Part shown: positions 23,597 to 34,786 of the stretch, in pieces
How the letters are laid out: the number at the start of each line of letters is the position of its first letter
Numbering within the stretch: the first letter of the stretch is position 1
Source of the DNA: Sporothrix humicola
Taxonomy: Eukaryota; Ascomycota; Sordariomycetes; Ophiostomatales; Ophiostomataceae
NCBI GenBank assembly: GCA_021396245.1
Contig: WNYE01000073.1
Span: 124,001 to 188,000 of the forward strand
DNA length: 64,000 nucleotides
Direction of reading: 5' to 3'
The notes under the pieces: model-generated
What the model saw: the letters and a program-made list of their open reading frames with translations, nothing else
The model's database searches: none
Told to the model about the DNA's origin: nothing
Translations under genes and position numbers: made by a program

Positions 23597-26500
23597 ATGT
23601 CGAACGAAGGCGGCGACGACAGCCAGGGCCCCGGCCCCGGCATCGAGTCGCTTCTTGCCCAGCTTCGACGCAAGTCGGATCAGGATACTTCATCCGGTCC
23701 CTCCCACCAGACTCACGACCTCCTTTCCCATTTTACGTCGACCATCCAGCACCGTCCAGCTGCCGACCACTACTACCCTCAACAGCAGCATGGCGATTCG
23801 CCGTCGAGCGGCTCTGGCCAGCCATTTGGAAACAATGGCCTGCCTCCGGCTCCTGGCCATTTCCCGCCGCAGCTCTCTTCGAATCTGCCCTCTGCTCCTA
23901 CGCCTCCCGTCGGCGGCAACTTCCCAAACGCCCAGTTCCCGCCGGGACTCATCGGCTCAATTGGCTCTGGCAGGCCTAACAACAACAGCGACCGGGCTAC
24001 CAGCTCGCAGCTTCTAAACCTGCTCAAGTTCAGCGGCCATTCAAACCCGCCCCAGAGCAGCGGCCTCTCGCAGGCTCCCGCTGTTGCTCAGCACCACGAC
24101 GACGAGTCTGAGTCGTCTCAGCAGCAGCAGCAGCAGCAGCACGTCCCTACTGTGGCTACATCCTCGGGCATGATTCACGCGCCTGCACCGGCCCCCTCTG
24201 ACCCAACCGGCCTTCTCGCCGCTCTTATGCAGGGCGCGTTGAAGGATGAGCCGTCCAAGCCAGAGCCCGCCGCTGCTAGCAACGCGTCCCAGCACTCGCA
24301 GCAGTCTCAGCAGCAGCAACCCGCCTCGTGGGTATCGACATCCCAGTCGAACCAGACACAGCAGTATCTGCTCAACCTGCTCAACCGTCCCAAGCCCAGC
24401 CAGAATGACGAGTCGTTTACGTCCGAGTCGCCCAAGGACGTGCGGCTGACCCCCGGCAGCTCGCAGCAGCAGCAGAAGGATTACGGCGTGTTTGACGACG
24501 TGCCTCCTAGCTCGACGGGCTCGCCGGCCACGCTGGCTATGCCGCCGTCGTCCACCAACGTGTTCGACTACGAGGTCAAGGGCTCTGAGGCTGGCGATGA
24601 GAACTCGCCCGCCCCATCTAAGCCTGCCATGTTCCACCACCACAACCCCTTTGATGGTCTGGTCGCCTCGCCGCCTGTCGGCCACACGCCCAAGTCGTCT
24701 ACCACCGCCGGCCCGGGCAGCGTCCACTCGCCGGCTCAGTCTACGACGTCCGCCCCCAAACCGGTGCAGATCCTTAGAAAACCTGCATCCAACGCGGGCA
24801 AGACGAGCAAGCCCTCGAGCGCCGACCCGAGCCCTGCCGGCAGCCCCAGCCTTCCCAAGGGCAGACCTGAGAGCCAGCACTCGCATCTTGCCATCCGTCC
24901 CGCGGCCACCCCAGCCGACGAGCCGGAGGAGGACGTGGAAGGCGCTGGAGACAGCGACTCCAAGGACGAGCGGGAAACTGATGCCTACGATGCCGAGAAC
25001 GACTCAAAGGACGATCGGGATGCCGACGCCGAGGCCAACCGTGACTCGGCCAACCAGTCGAGCGACGACATCGAGTCGACCCAGGAGGCTGTTGTCCGCG
25101 AGGAGATTGCCATGGACCTCGATGACATGGAGCACGCCAAGACGGAGGAGGAGTTCCACGCCGCCGCTAGAGCCGCTGGCCGTGCTATCCAACACGAGCT
25201 TGACCGTGAAGGCAACAGTCTCGAGGACACCCTTCCCCGTGAGATGGCCCGGGCTGTCCGCGATATTGTCGACGAGGCTGCCCAGGGCCCTGTTGCCGAC
25301 AGCTGGGAGAGCGCTGACGCCGAGGGCGAGGAGATTGTGGTTGTGGAAGAGCAGCCCGTCCCTGTCCGCGTGTACAACTTCCCCATGCGCCCCTTCATCT
25401 CCATCGACGTCCAGGACGACGACAAGGACAACCGCCCCATCTTCCGCGATGAGTCAATCCTAGACATTGCCCGCCTGAAGAAGGAGTTTGACCAGATCGA
25501 TCGGAACCTTGTTGCCGCCTCGGAGAACTACATGGTCTATGGTATGTCCAAGGCCGGCGGCCTCCGTGTCATTAGACAGACGGACGGCAGAGATGCCAAG
25601 CTGTTTACCGACACCAAGGACCGCATCTTCAACGTCGCCATGTCCTTCAGCAACGACGAGAATGTTGTCACCCCCAAAGACTCTATTATCGGCACAGGCG
25701 TCAGCGGGACGGTGTACTGGGTGCAAATTCGCGATGGCGACAAGGACCATCTCGACTACGCCCACCCCGAGCTGTATGGATTTGCACTGCCGCCCATCCT
25801 GTCCCACGAGGGCGATGCCCCGGGTGGTGTGCTTAAGACGCGTGCACGCACCTCATCTGGCCACCCCGAGTACTTTGCTGTTGGCCGCGGCAAGTCCATT
25901 AACATTGTCTGGCCCGGTTTTGTCATGAAGAACAACCTGTTCCAGCCTGGTCACGACCGCGTTGTCGACACCGAGAAGCTGTCCAAGCAGTGTTCGCTGA
26001 AGATCAGCACTGGCAAGGCCGGCAAAGACTTCACCTTCAGCCAGGACGACACGGTTGTTGTGTCTCTCGACAAGTCGGGCCGCGTCAAGTTCTGGGACGT
26101 CCGCGACCTCACGGCGGCACGCCCTGACGGTTCGCGTAACCCCATGCCGGCCCACACCTCCATGGAGGTCAAGGAGCCGCTCATGACGCTGACAACGACC
26201 CCCGAGGGCGAGAAGGCCTGGCCCACGTCTGTCCTTCTGTTGGATAAGCTCCGGCCCTACCAGAAACGCTGTGCCCTGCGTTACATGATTGTCGGCATGA
26301 AGCAGAACCACACTCTGCAACTGTGGGATCTGGCTCTCGGCAAGCCCGTGCAAGAGTTCAACCTGCCGCACAGCAAGGAGTCAGATGCCGTCTGCAGCGT
26401 CATGTACCACCCGCCGACGGGCATGATCGTCGTTGGCCACCCAACGCGCAACTCAGTGTACTTCCTGCATCTCTCGGCGCCTAAGTATGCCGTTAAGAAC

Positions 26501-29115
26501 ATGACGCAGGTCGAGTACATTGAGCGCCTGACAGCCCAGGACTCGTCAATCCCGCAGCCCGAGTCGACCGCTGTGATTAGCGGTCTCCGCGAGTACTCGC
26601 TGTCGAACCGCGGCGCTCTGCGCAGTCTCGACATTCTCGAGAACCCTGCCGCCAACGCAGACATGGACAACCCGACGCTGTTTGAGCTCTACGCCATGCA
26701 CTCCAAGGGTGTGAGCTGCATCTTCGTCCGCCAGGCCGAGCTCGGCTGGACCAAGGACAACAAGGTTCTCAAGCCGGTGGATGCTGTCGAATCCGGCAAG
26801 GTCAAGATCGGGAAGCTCAAGACCCCCCAGCAGCTTGCGGTGCCACCCAGTGCCGCTGCTGTCACCGGATCTTCCGAGGTGCACGTGGCCGACACCAACA
26901 CGCCTGCATCCCAGCAGCCTCGTATCCTGGCTTCTCGCTCTGCGGCCAAGGAGCTGTTCCACGACCGCGACAGCCCTGTGCAGGATACGCCGACACGCAA
27001 GCCCGTTGGCTCGTCGCTCAACTCGAAGCTTCGCGCTGAGCCGAGAGACGAGGATGCCGTTGGTCACCCGCAGCCGTCTTCGACTCCTTCTGCCGATAAG
27101 GCCGAAAAGAAGAGCCGCAAGAAGAAGGCTGCTGCGGCTGCTGCCAACAATGGAACGTCGGCTGCCACCGCTGGCCAGGCTGATCGTGAGATTGGCAGTG
27201 GCACGAATGGAAACAAGTCGTCATCCTCGGCCTCGTCGGGCGATGCATCGTCCAAGGCCGGTTCTGCTACGCTCAATGTCAGCCAGGATGCCATCGACAC
27301 GCGGATCAACACTATGGAGGCCCGTATCTGCGAGCGTGTGTCAAGCTCAGTCCACGTTGCCTTTGACGACATGCGCAAGGCCATCGACCAGCAGACCCGT
27401 CATCGCGATGCCGATTTCGAGAGCAAGCAGCGCAAACTGCTCGGCGCGGTGTCCACCGTCCTCAACAGCAATACCGAGCAAGTATTGAGCAAGCTTGTTC
27501 GCGAAGCGTTTGACAATTCGGTGGTGCCTGCTCTGCGCGACGATGTTGCCGGCTCAATTTCGGACAGCCTCGGCACTCGCATCAACACGCAGGTGTCAAC
27601 CGTGCTGCAGAAGGAGCTCCAGCGCATTCTGCCTTCCCAGGTAACCAACAGCCTCCGTAGCCAGGAGGTGTCAAAGGCCATCAGCGACAAGGTTGTCCAC
27701 GCCATTGCCAACCATGTCGACGACCAGTTCTCCAAGGTTGTTGAGAGCGACATTCTCCCGACGGTCTCACAAATTTCCAACCAGGCGGCGCAGACCATCA
27801 CGTCTTCTCTGGCTCGCGACATTGTCCAGAACGCTGCCGGTGTAGAAGCACTGCAGCAGAAGACGGCTGCTCAGATTAGCGAGCTCGAGGAGCTCCACGC
27901 TGCCCAGAACCGCAAGATCGACTCCCTGCTCTCGCTCGTGACGCACCTGTCCGAAACGGTCGCCACAATGGCAACGGCCCAGGCCGAGTACCAGAGCCAG
28001 ATTGTCAAGCTGCAGAGCCATGTCGCGTCTCCGGCATCGCAGGCTCCCCAGGTCATCCCGCAGACTGGCTCGGCCGCATCATTCGGCTCCAACCAGCAGC
28101 AACACCAACAGCAGCAGCAGCGCTCACCTCTGCAGCACCACCAGCATCAGCACCAGCACCCGCACCATGCGCCCCAACCCCACCAGCAGGCCCGGGCCGA
28201 GCAGCGCCATGCTTCTCAGCACCAACAGCAGCAGCATGCTCCCCAGCATGGTCACCAGCATGGCGGCTACGAGGAGAACGTTCAGCCGCAGCTTCAGCAG
28301 CAGCAGCAACAGCCTCCTCCGCCTCCTGCGTACCGCAATATCAGCCAGGTCACGGTTGGCGGCGGTCTTTCTCCGTCACAGCTAGACCCACAGGCCATGC
28401 ACAACCGGCAGCAGAACCCGTACGCTGAGCAACAACTGCAACAGCAGCGTCACCTCCAGTTGCAGCAGCAGCAGCAGCAGCTCCAGCAGCAGCAGCAACA
28501 ACAGCAACAACAGCTCCAGCAGCAGCAGCAACAGCATACCGTTATGTACGCTCCCCAGGCTCAGGATCAGCTCGAGCGCGAGGAGATTGAGCAGACCGCC
28601 AACGAAATCGATGGCCTGGTCCGGAGCGGCAAGTATGACGACGCTATGATGCGCTGGCTGCAGAGCAACGGAAAGGAGGAGCAGCTGTTCCGCCGTGTTC
28701 TTGTGAACCACTCGCCGGAGATCATCAGCAACCTGCAGCCTCTTGTTCTCTTGTCTGTTGGTACTACGGTCACCCAAGACCTCGAGGAGCAGTTTGTTGT
28801 CCAGAAGCTGGCCTGGGTTGAGATGGTCCTCCTCAACCTGCACCAGGTCGTCAACCAGCTGGTAAGTTTTCCACCGATGCACGCCTTATTGTCTTTATGT
28901 TATTTCCAAACACTCTCTAACATTCATAGGATGACCAAACTCGCGAGATCACACCCAATGTGCTGATGCACATCCGCGCCCGTCTCGAGCAGACACAGCT
29001 CCGCATTGCCCGCGTGTCGCACGACGAGAACAATTATAAGAACATTACGCGCATGATTGGCATCATCAACCGTCTCGTCGAGGCGACCGCGACCAAGCCT
29101 CGCATGGGTTTCTAG
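23597..29115 (+). CDS. EDC4: EDC4/Pdc1-like enhancer of mRNA decapping, P-body scaffold
   Basis: Two exons, 23597-28861 and 28930-29115, give 1816 residues. The intron 28862-28929 has GTAAGT and TAG. EDC4 proteins scaffold the Dcp2 decapping complex in P-bodies. Layout: Gln/Ser/Pro-rich disordered N-terminus with short motifs such as IESLLAQLRRKS (1-440); acidic Asp/Glu-rich linker (440-590); a WD40-type beta domain (about 590-1030, with VVVSLDKSGRVKFWDVRDL); a Lys/Ala linker; a long helical coiled-coil zone (about 1225-1420); a poly-Gln/His zone (about 1490-1650); and a C-terminal alpha-helical domain (about 1655-1816) rich in Leu, typical of EDC4. The end is VEATATKPRMGF then TAG. The frame continues open after that TAG (see next entry). 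The C-terminal domain plus the WD40 domain make the call fairly secure. Confidence 0.85.
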
Positions 29116-29427
29116 ACGAAAGCCATCGAGGACGGACGTGCGTCCAGAATGGACTCTAGAGTCGAATCTAGAGTCGAATCCAGAATGGCATCCAGAGTGT
29201 CCACCGTGCGGAGCCGTTTTGGAAGCGTCCTTGACTCGACCGATGTGAGCTCGTCGGCAATCGCGCTTGTGCCTAAGATTCAGCAGGCTCAGCAGGTGCA
29301 GCAGGCCCAGCAGATGGAGCAATCGTCACCGACGTTTAGCGTTGCCAGACCGGTGCCGAGTGTGCGGCCGATTGGCCCGCAGGAGCGTCCCGGGATCCCG
29401 TTCCCGGGCATGTATGTCTACATCTAG
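29116..29427 (+). other. In-phase open frame after the EDC4-like TAG stop (possible C-terminal extension)
   Basis: Directly after TAG at 29113-29115 the same frame stays open for 103 codons to a TAG at 29425-29427. It opens TKAIEDGRAS, contains an SRxx repeat built from a 12-bp tandem array, a Gln-rich patch (QQAQQVQQAQQ) and a Pro-rich end (PGIPFPGMYVYI). Codon choice looks gene-like. It may be a read-through extension, a former C-terminus lost to a stop mutation, or simply 3' UTR. Confidence 0.4.
29143..29202 (+). repeat. Five-unit imperfect 12-bp tandem repeat
   Basis: Units begin TCCAGAATGGAC, then TCTAGAGTCGAA twice exactly, then two diverged TCCAGA units. In the phase of the preceding gene each unit encodes Ser-Arg-Met/Val-x. 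Confidence 0.75.
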
Positions 29428-30283
29428 GAGGATGACAAGAAAAAAGGGGGAGGAGAAACCCGCTGATGCAGGTTAATAAAATAAGCTCGGTCCTGTGGAG
29501 GGTAGTTAAAAAGGACAGCAGAGCATTTCGTTGTGCAAGTGCGGCAACGACCCATTTTTATTGCTTTTTGCTTTCTTTTGATTTCATTGCGAGGACACGG
29601 AAAGGTTTTGTTTTGTTTTGTTTTGCTGTTTACCAGTTCTGTATTGTATTGCTTTTGTGCTTTCGTCCTGCTTGTCTTATTCATTGCGATTCGTTCGTTT
29701 CATAATTTCATCTTCATTTCTCATTGTTCGGACATTCATCTCATCTCTTCAGCCAACACTAGAAATGGTTGTTGACACGATGCAGGATTGATCCAACATT
29801 TTCATTTCATAATTCTAGTTTTATATCATTTTCAATTAGCGACGGAAATCAAAAAGTAATTTGTACCATAAAAAACAATGACAACTGAAAATAATTATAA
29901 AAAATCCAAATAAAATGTAGCCAAGTGAAAAGTAGCTAGCAATAATCCTAATTAAATTTCATCTTAAGTATAATATATAAAAGACAAAAGAGTTGCTTAA
30001 TTTTATAACTTATACGGAGTACGACGTATTGTTAACTTGCAATGGGATGCTTTTGACTGAAGTTGCGATTTTAGCGTGGTTGCCACTGAGGTGGTAGTGC
30101 CGATAAGGCCTTATCGCAGCCTTGAGTAGCTAAAATTTCTGGCACTACAGAAAAAAAGTTGACGACAGCCTATTGACGTCTTTGGCCACAACCTCTTTAT
30201 CCTGCGACATACAAACCCTCGCCAAATAACATTGGCCCTCGAGTGGACAGACATATATTGAACCGAACAGTTTGTCCTCCACT
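29428..30283. other. Intergenic with AT-rich block and TRM6 promoter
   Basis: Bases 29790-30010 are strongly AT-rich with A and T runs, the least GC-rich stretch of the window. TACGGAGTAC occurs at about 30013. The interval 30068-30148 carries a GATA palindrome nested in crossed inverted repeats. No gene seen. Confidence 0.5.
30101..30116. promoter_or_regulatory. 16-bp perfect palindrome with two divergent GATA motifs
   Basis: CGATAAGGCCTTATCG reads identically on both strands and lies about 170 bases upstream of the TRM6 ATG. GATAAG is the core site of fungal GATA factors; use here is inference. Confidence 0.5.
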
Positions 30284-32318
30284 ATGGCGTCTGTGATCCA
30301 GCCCAACGCCTGGATCGGCCTCAAGCTGCCGTCGGAGAACGTCCGCTTCCTCAAGATCGCCCCAAATACGTGAGTCTCCGTTCCAAGGTCCCGGTTGCAA
30401 TGTTTCTCCCGCTGACTGTTGCAGAACCATCTCTCTCGGAAAGTATGGCTCGTTCCCGAGCAACTTGATCATCCACCGCCCCTACCACCTGACCTACGAG
30501 CTCCTCGACAAGCAAGACGACGAACCTTTTAGCCGCCTCCGCGTGATCCCGACCGACGAGCTCTACGCCGATGTCTTTGCCGACGAGGCCCAGGCGGCGG
30601 CCGCCGCCATGGCCGCTGCACGGGGCAGTACGGGTGAAGAGGGCGAGGGAGACGCAGAGGGCGACGTGAATGCAGAAAACGGCGACGGCATCGGCTCGGC
30701 CACCGAGTACACCCTCGTCGACATGGAGAGCCAGGCCGTCATTGCGCGCTCCAACCAGGTCACCATTGACGAGGACGCGCGGCAGACGCTGACCAACGAG
30801 GAGATTGTTGCCCTCAAGCGCGAGGGCACGGGCGCCGGCCGCGACTTGATCGCCAAGCTGCTGCTGTCGCACGCCGCGCTCGACCAGAAGACGGCCTTCT
30901 CGCTCGCAAAGTACAAGCTGCTCAAGACCAAAAAATACATTCGGCGGTTTACCGTCTTGCCCCTGGACGTGTACACGCTCGGAAACTGGCTGCTGGACGA
31001 CAAGGACGTGGGCAACAAGATCATGGACCTGCGGGACGAGATGGTGGCGCTGCTGGGCTGCTGGGCGAATGTGCACTACGGTGGTGCCTCGCGGTATCTG
31101 GATGCGCCCGACGAGGAGGAAGACGAGAAGGAACAGACGGCAGAGGCGGCGAAGCCAGTTGAAGAGGTTTTGACTGATGGAGTAGAAAAGGTGGAAAAGG
31201 CTGAGAATGGCGAGGCTGACGGCACAGAAGACGAGTCGCAACTGCCGCCACCGCCAAACTTGCTGCCGGACGACATTGCCTCGTTCCTGGGCGGCGGACG
31301 TTGGCTTGCGGTCGATGACACGGGCGGTCTTCTTGTGGCTGCCCTGGCCGAGCGGATGGGCATATTGAATGCACTTGAAGAGGAGGAGGAGGATAACACA
31401 GCGGCGGCGGAGGCACAAACACAAGCACCACAAACGACGGAAGCTCCCGCGGGAGGTGTGACCGAAGGCGAGGCAACTGCCGCCGACGGACAGACCACAG
31501 AGTTGGAACGCCGCCCAAAACGGCCGGCAAAACGCGCCCGCGACGACTTCCACGTCTCCTTTTCGCTCGCCAACACCATCACTCTGCTGCACTCCAACAA
31601 CCAGGCCAACCTGACGTACCTCAAGTACTTTGGCTACGACTACGCCGATCCCCACCACCCGCCACACCCGCTTAACGACCACCTGTTGTGCTTGTCGTGG
31701 CTCCAGCTGCTCGAGCCTGACAGCGATACTGTCTACTCCCAGGCACCGCCCATCCAGCCTGCCGAGGTTGTCGCGTCGTGGAAGCCCGCCCGCCGCGGCA
31801 ACTATCACCGCAAGCGCCGGCGCTGGGCCCGCACCCGCCACATTGTCGACACGACGCGTGTCGGCGGCTTTGCAGGGTTGGTCGTCGCCACCTCCATGGA
31901 TCTTGTGTCGACCCTCCGCCACGCCCTACCGCTGCTCGCCAGCGGCGCCCCGGTCGCCATCTACTCGCCCAACCTCGAGCCCCTGACCGCGCTCGCCGAC
32001 TGCTTTAGTGTCATGCGCCGCACGGCCTGGTCTGGACCCGATCCGCCGGCCTCGATCCAGGGCAAGACGGTCGAAGAGCTCGAGACGTGGCCTGGCGACG
32101 AAGACTTCCCCATCAACCCGATGCTGCTGCTGGGCGTCACCGTGCAGACGAGCCGTGTGCGCAAGTGGCAGGTGCTGCCGGGTCGGACACACCCTGTGAT
32201 GACGGCGCGCGGTGGTGCCGAGGGATATATTTTCACGGGATGGAAGGCCAAGCCGGCCGAGGGCCGTGTGACGGCGCGCGGCAAGTTCAAGAAGCGGAAG
32301 ACTGGCGAGAGGGAGTAG
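30284..32318 (+). CDS. TRM6: tRNA m1A58 methyltransferase non-catalytic subunit Trm6/Gcd10
   Basis: Two exons, 30284-30369 and 30425-32318, give 659 residues; the intron 30370-30424 has GTGAGT and GCAG. Trm6 pairs with Trm61 to methylate A58 of tRNA, including initiator tRNA, in the nucleus. The family is recognised by the N-terminal block (LKIAPNTTISLGKYGSFPSN, then IHRPYHLTYELLD) and by the central stretch around KTAFSLAKYKLLKTKKYIRR, typical of Gcd10. The C-terminal Rossmann-like half (from about residue 420) contains DDFHVSFSLA and the end region LLLGVTVQTSRVRKWQVLPG with the final MTARGGAEGYIFTGWK. As expected for the non-catalytic subunit, no clear SAM-binding GxGxG is seen. Two acidic, Ala/Glu-rich insertions (about 95-140 and 260-385) lengthen it beyond yeast Gcd10 (478 residues). 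A basic KKRKTGE tail may be a nuclear signal. Confidence 0.9.
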
Positions 32319-32635
32319 GCAGAAGGAGGATGAGGGATATCTGATCTTGTTTAATATATCTGCATCTGTATGATTTGTTGGAGTTGTATATGCATTGCTT
32401 TTATATACTTTGTACGTTGCATATAACACTGCATTGAATGGAATATTGCATGTTGGAAACACAACCAAGAATAAATCACATTCCAACGATTTTTTCATAA
32501 CCATATCAAACAGTTCTTTTCATGATGATGTTTGAGCTGTCCGCTCATTGTAGAAAATAATGACGCAAATACAGAAGCCCATATCCTCCTAACAAAGCCC
32601 TCCTATGCACAAATCGTCTGCCCATCAACATCCGC
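32319..32635. other. Convergent 3' intergenic
   Basis: Short AT-rich gap between the converging TRM6 and ARPC3 3' ends; likely UTRs only. Confidence 0.4.
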
Positions 32636-33341
32636 CTACAGGCCCTTGCCCATAAACTTCCGCTTTGTAAAGCTCAGCCACCACTTGCTCGGCTTGCCGT
32701 CGCCGCCCTCCTCGTATACCCGCGCCAGCAACCGGATCGCCAGTTCCTGCCGCACCTGTGCCATGTACTGCCGCAGCAGCTCCGAGTCTTGGCGGTCTCG
32801 TGGCGGCTCGTACATCTGGTTCAGCGGGAACCCCGGGTCGCCCGGGATCGCAAAGTTCGTGTCCAGCGCTAGGTTCGTCACGTCCTTGGTCGCATCGCGC
32901 ACGCTCGCCGTCGGCTTGATTTTGCTCAGACAGTCGCTCACGAACCAGATGCCGTACACCAGCAGCCGGTCCGCGGGGCCCTGGATCTCAAAGTTGCGGA
33001 AGAACGTGTTGGCCCGGAACAGCGCAATCACCTCATCCAGGATGTCGTAGCTCTCGCTGTCCGGGTCGGGCGACTCGTTGGCCGGCAGCGGCGGGTTGGG
33101 GAAGGGCAGCGTGTAGGCGGGGCCGCGGGCCTTGGTGCGCAGCGGCAGCAGCGGGAAGTTGCCGACCAGGCGGCCCTGTGCGACCGACGGGTCGTTGTTG
33201 AAGATGGAGTTGTAGGCCTGCATCGTAGGTCTGTCAGTATTTGTTCGGTCGCATCTCGATGCATCGCAATCATCGTGTGCTCATATGAGATCATCGGCCA
33301 TCGCGATGATGCTGCCCCTCCAAGCCGCTACTTACCGGCAT
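32636..33341 (-). CDS. ARC18: Arp2/3 complex subunit 3 (p21-Arc / Arc18)
   Basis: Minus strand, exons 33341-33336 (just ATG CCG) and 33217-32636, giving 195 residues. The ARPC3 family begins MPAY, and this splice restores it: MP joined to AYNSIFNNDP. The body has NFPLLPLRTKARGPA, then DILDEVIALFRANTFFRNFE and GPADRLLVYGIWFVSDCL, all family-typical. ARPC3 is a structural subunit of the actin-nucleating Arp2/3 complex at endocytic actin patches. The intron is 33335-33218 with GTAAGT and an acceptor reading ATGCAG. An upstream acceptor-like AG near 33230 would make that ATG a start (MQAYNS), so an alternative form is possible. Length is close to the usual 175-190 residues. Confidence 0.93.
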
Positions 33342-34786
33342 TGTGACTGGAATTGCTGTCGAAATCAGTCACAGTCGACAAGAGAATGACAAAAGAAGAA
33401 AATTGCCCGCTCGGCTTAGGCAAATGCGTGGTCGTGTGAATTGTACGTCGTCCTCTCCGTAAATCGACGTTGAAGAAGGGGGGGTATATTCCAAGCTCCG
33501 CGCAAAAGGTGGCTTGGACCTGCCTCCAATTGCTCCTAAAGTGACGACGCCCACCTAACTCTCTCTCCTCACAGCGCTCGCCTAGCCCCACCATCCCGCT
33601 GAGGCCGATTGCTGGAACCAAGAACAAGAGAAAGCTTGGCTTACATAATTTGATGCCTTATATCCGAGGCGGCAAATCTCACTTGGCCGCTGCCTGGAAT
33701 CAAGGAGGCTGGGAAGGTCAGATGACTCATCGAAACGGCTAAATATGGCTTATGCTTATGTACTCCTGGTCCTGCGCAGTATGTACTCCTGCCAAAAATG
33801 GGTGATTCGCCGCCCCAAAATTCGTTGGGCACCGTCACGTGTTTACGTGGCACTTTCGCTCAACCCTTTCACGCACGTCTCCGCCCCCTCTTGCCTCTTT
33901 GGCTGGATATTAGAGAGTATTAAGAGGCTGGCACGCCCTCAACCCGCGCCCGCCCTCCCTAGAAGCGCTCCCTTGCCTCGCGTTGCGCGCCCTTTTGCTC
34001 TTTCCCACTTTCCCGCACTCTTCCAAGTCTTGTCTTCCCGTCCAAGACCGCGTCGGTCGTTGCTGCCACATTCTTCGTTTCATCCGCGCTGCCGCCTGAC
34101 AAAGAGAGCAAAAAGGCTTTTACTTGCTCTTTTCGCCCCTTTTCATTCCCATTAATCCTTTTTTCTCACCCTTTCACATTTTCACTTTTCCTTTAAAAAC
34201 TCTGCATTCGGTGCTGCTTTTCTTTGTCTCAGACTCTTTCACTCTTTGCATCGACTTTTTGGCGCTTAGACCTTTTTCACGGCAGCGCATTTTAGCTGAG
34301 TGATCGCCACACACTTTTTAGCGCTTTGGCCGCTTTGGGCGTGTGCGCGTCGCGACACAGAAAAGGTCAATAAAGTCAAGCAGGCATCCAAAGCCTCTGA
34401 AAGGCAACAAACCGTTCTTCAAAGGCAAAAAAAGCAACAAGAAAAGGGACCATACCCCAGTTCCTGGATCGACCGCCTTCTACATCTCATCTCAATCGGC
34501 AAGGTACGACAGCATCTCATTGTTTGCACCCCATCTTGCAAACGGACAACTGCATTTCCTCTCTTCCCACCGACAATTTACAACTCATGCTCGCGTGACC
34601 GCTACTTCACACTTGCGTCACAATTCCGTTTGCTCGACGGCCGGCTTGCTTGCTTTTTTTCTCGGATTGCCCTGCCCGTTCACGACTAACAAATCCCTGT
34701 CAGGCTGTCACCCTCTCCTCACATCTTGACCCTTTGGCATCCAGCATACAACATCCACAACATCGCTGTCGCAAACGCCTTTCACC
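33342..34786. other. Divergent intergenic with long pyrimidine-rich leader
   Basis: About 1.4 kb without a recognisable gene between ARPC3 and the next gene. From 33860 to 34700 the plus strand is rich in C/T tracts, fitting a long leader. TATGTACTCCTG occurs twice near 33763 and 33780. Confidence 0.45.

Noticed and set aside
29108..29147. Possible 40-nt intron that would remove the EDC4-like stop codon
   Set aside because: The GT and AG are present, but 40 nt is not divisible by three, so removal shifts the frame away from the downstream open frame.
29790..30010. AT-rich block as a RIP-mutated transposon relic
   Set aside because: Too short, with no repeat partner, terminal repeats or transposase remnants visible in the window; probably ordinary AT-rich intergenic DNA.
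30013..30022. TACGGAGTAC palindrome as a specific regulatory site
   Set aside because: This word and its variants are widespread in ascomycete intergenic DNA and appear only scattered here, so no local role can be argued.
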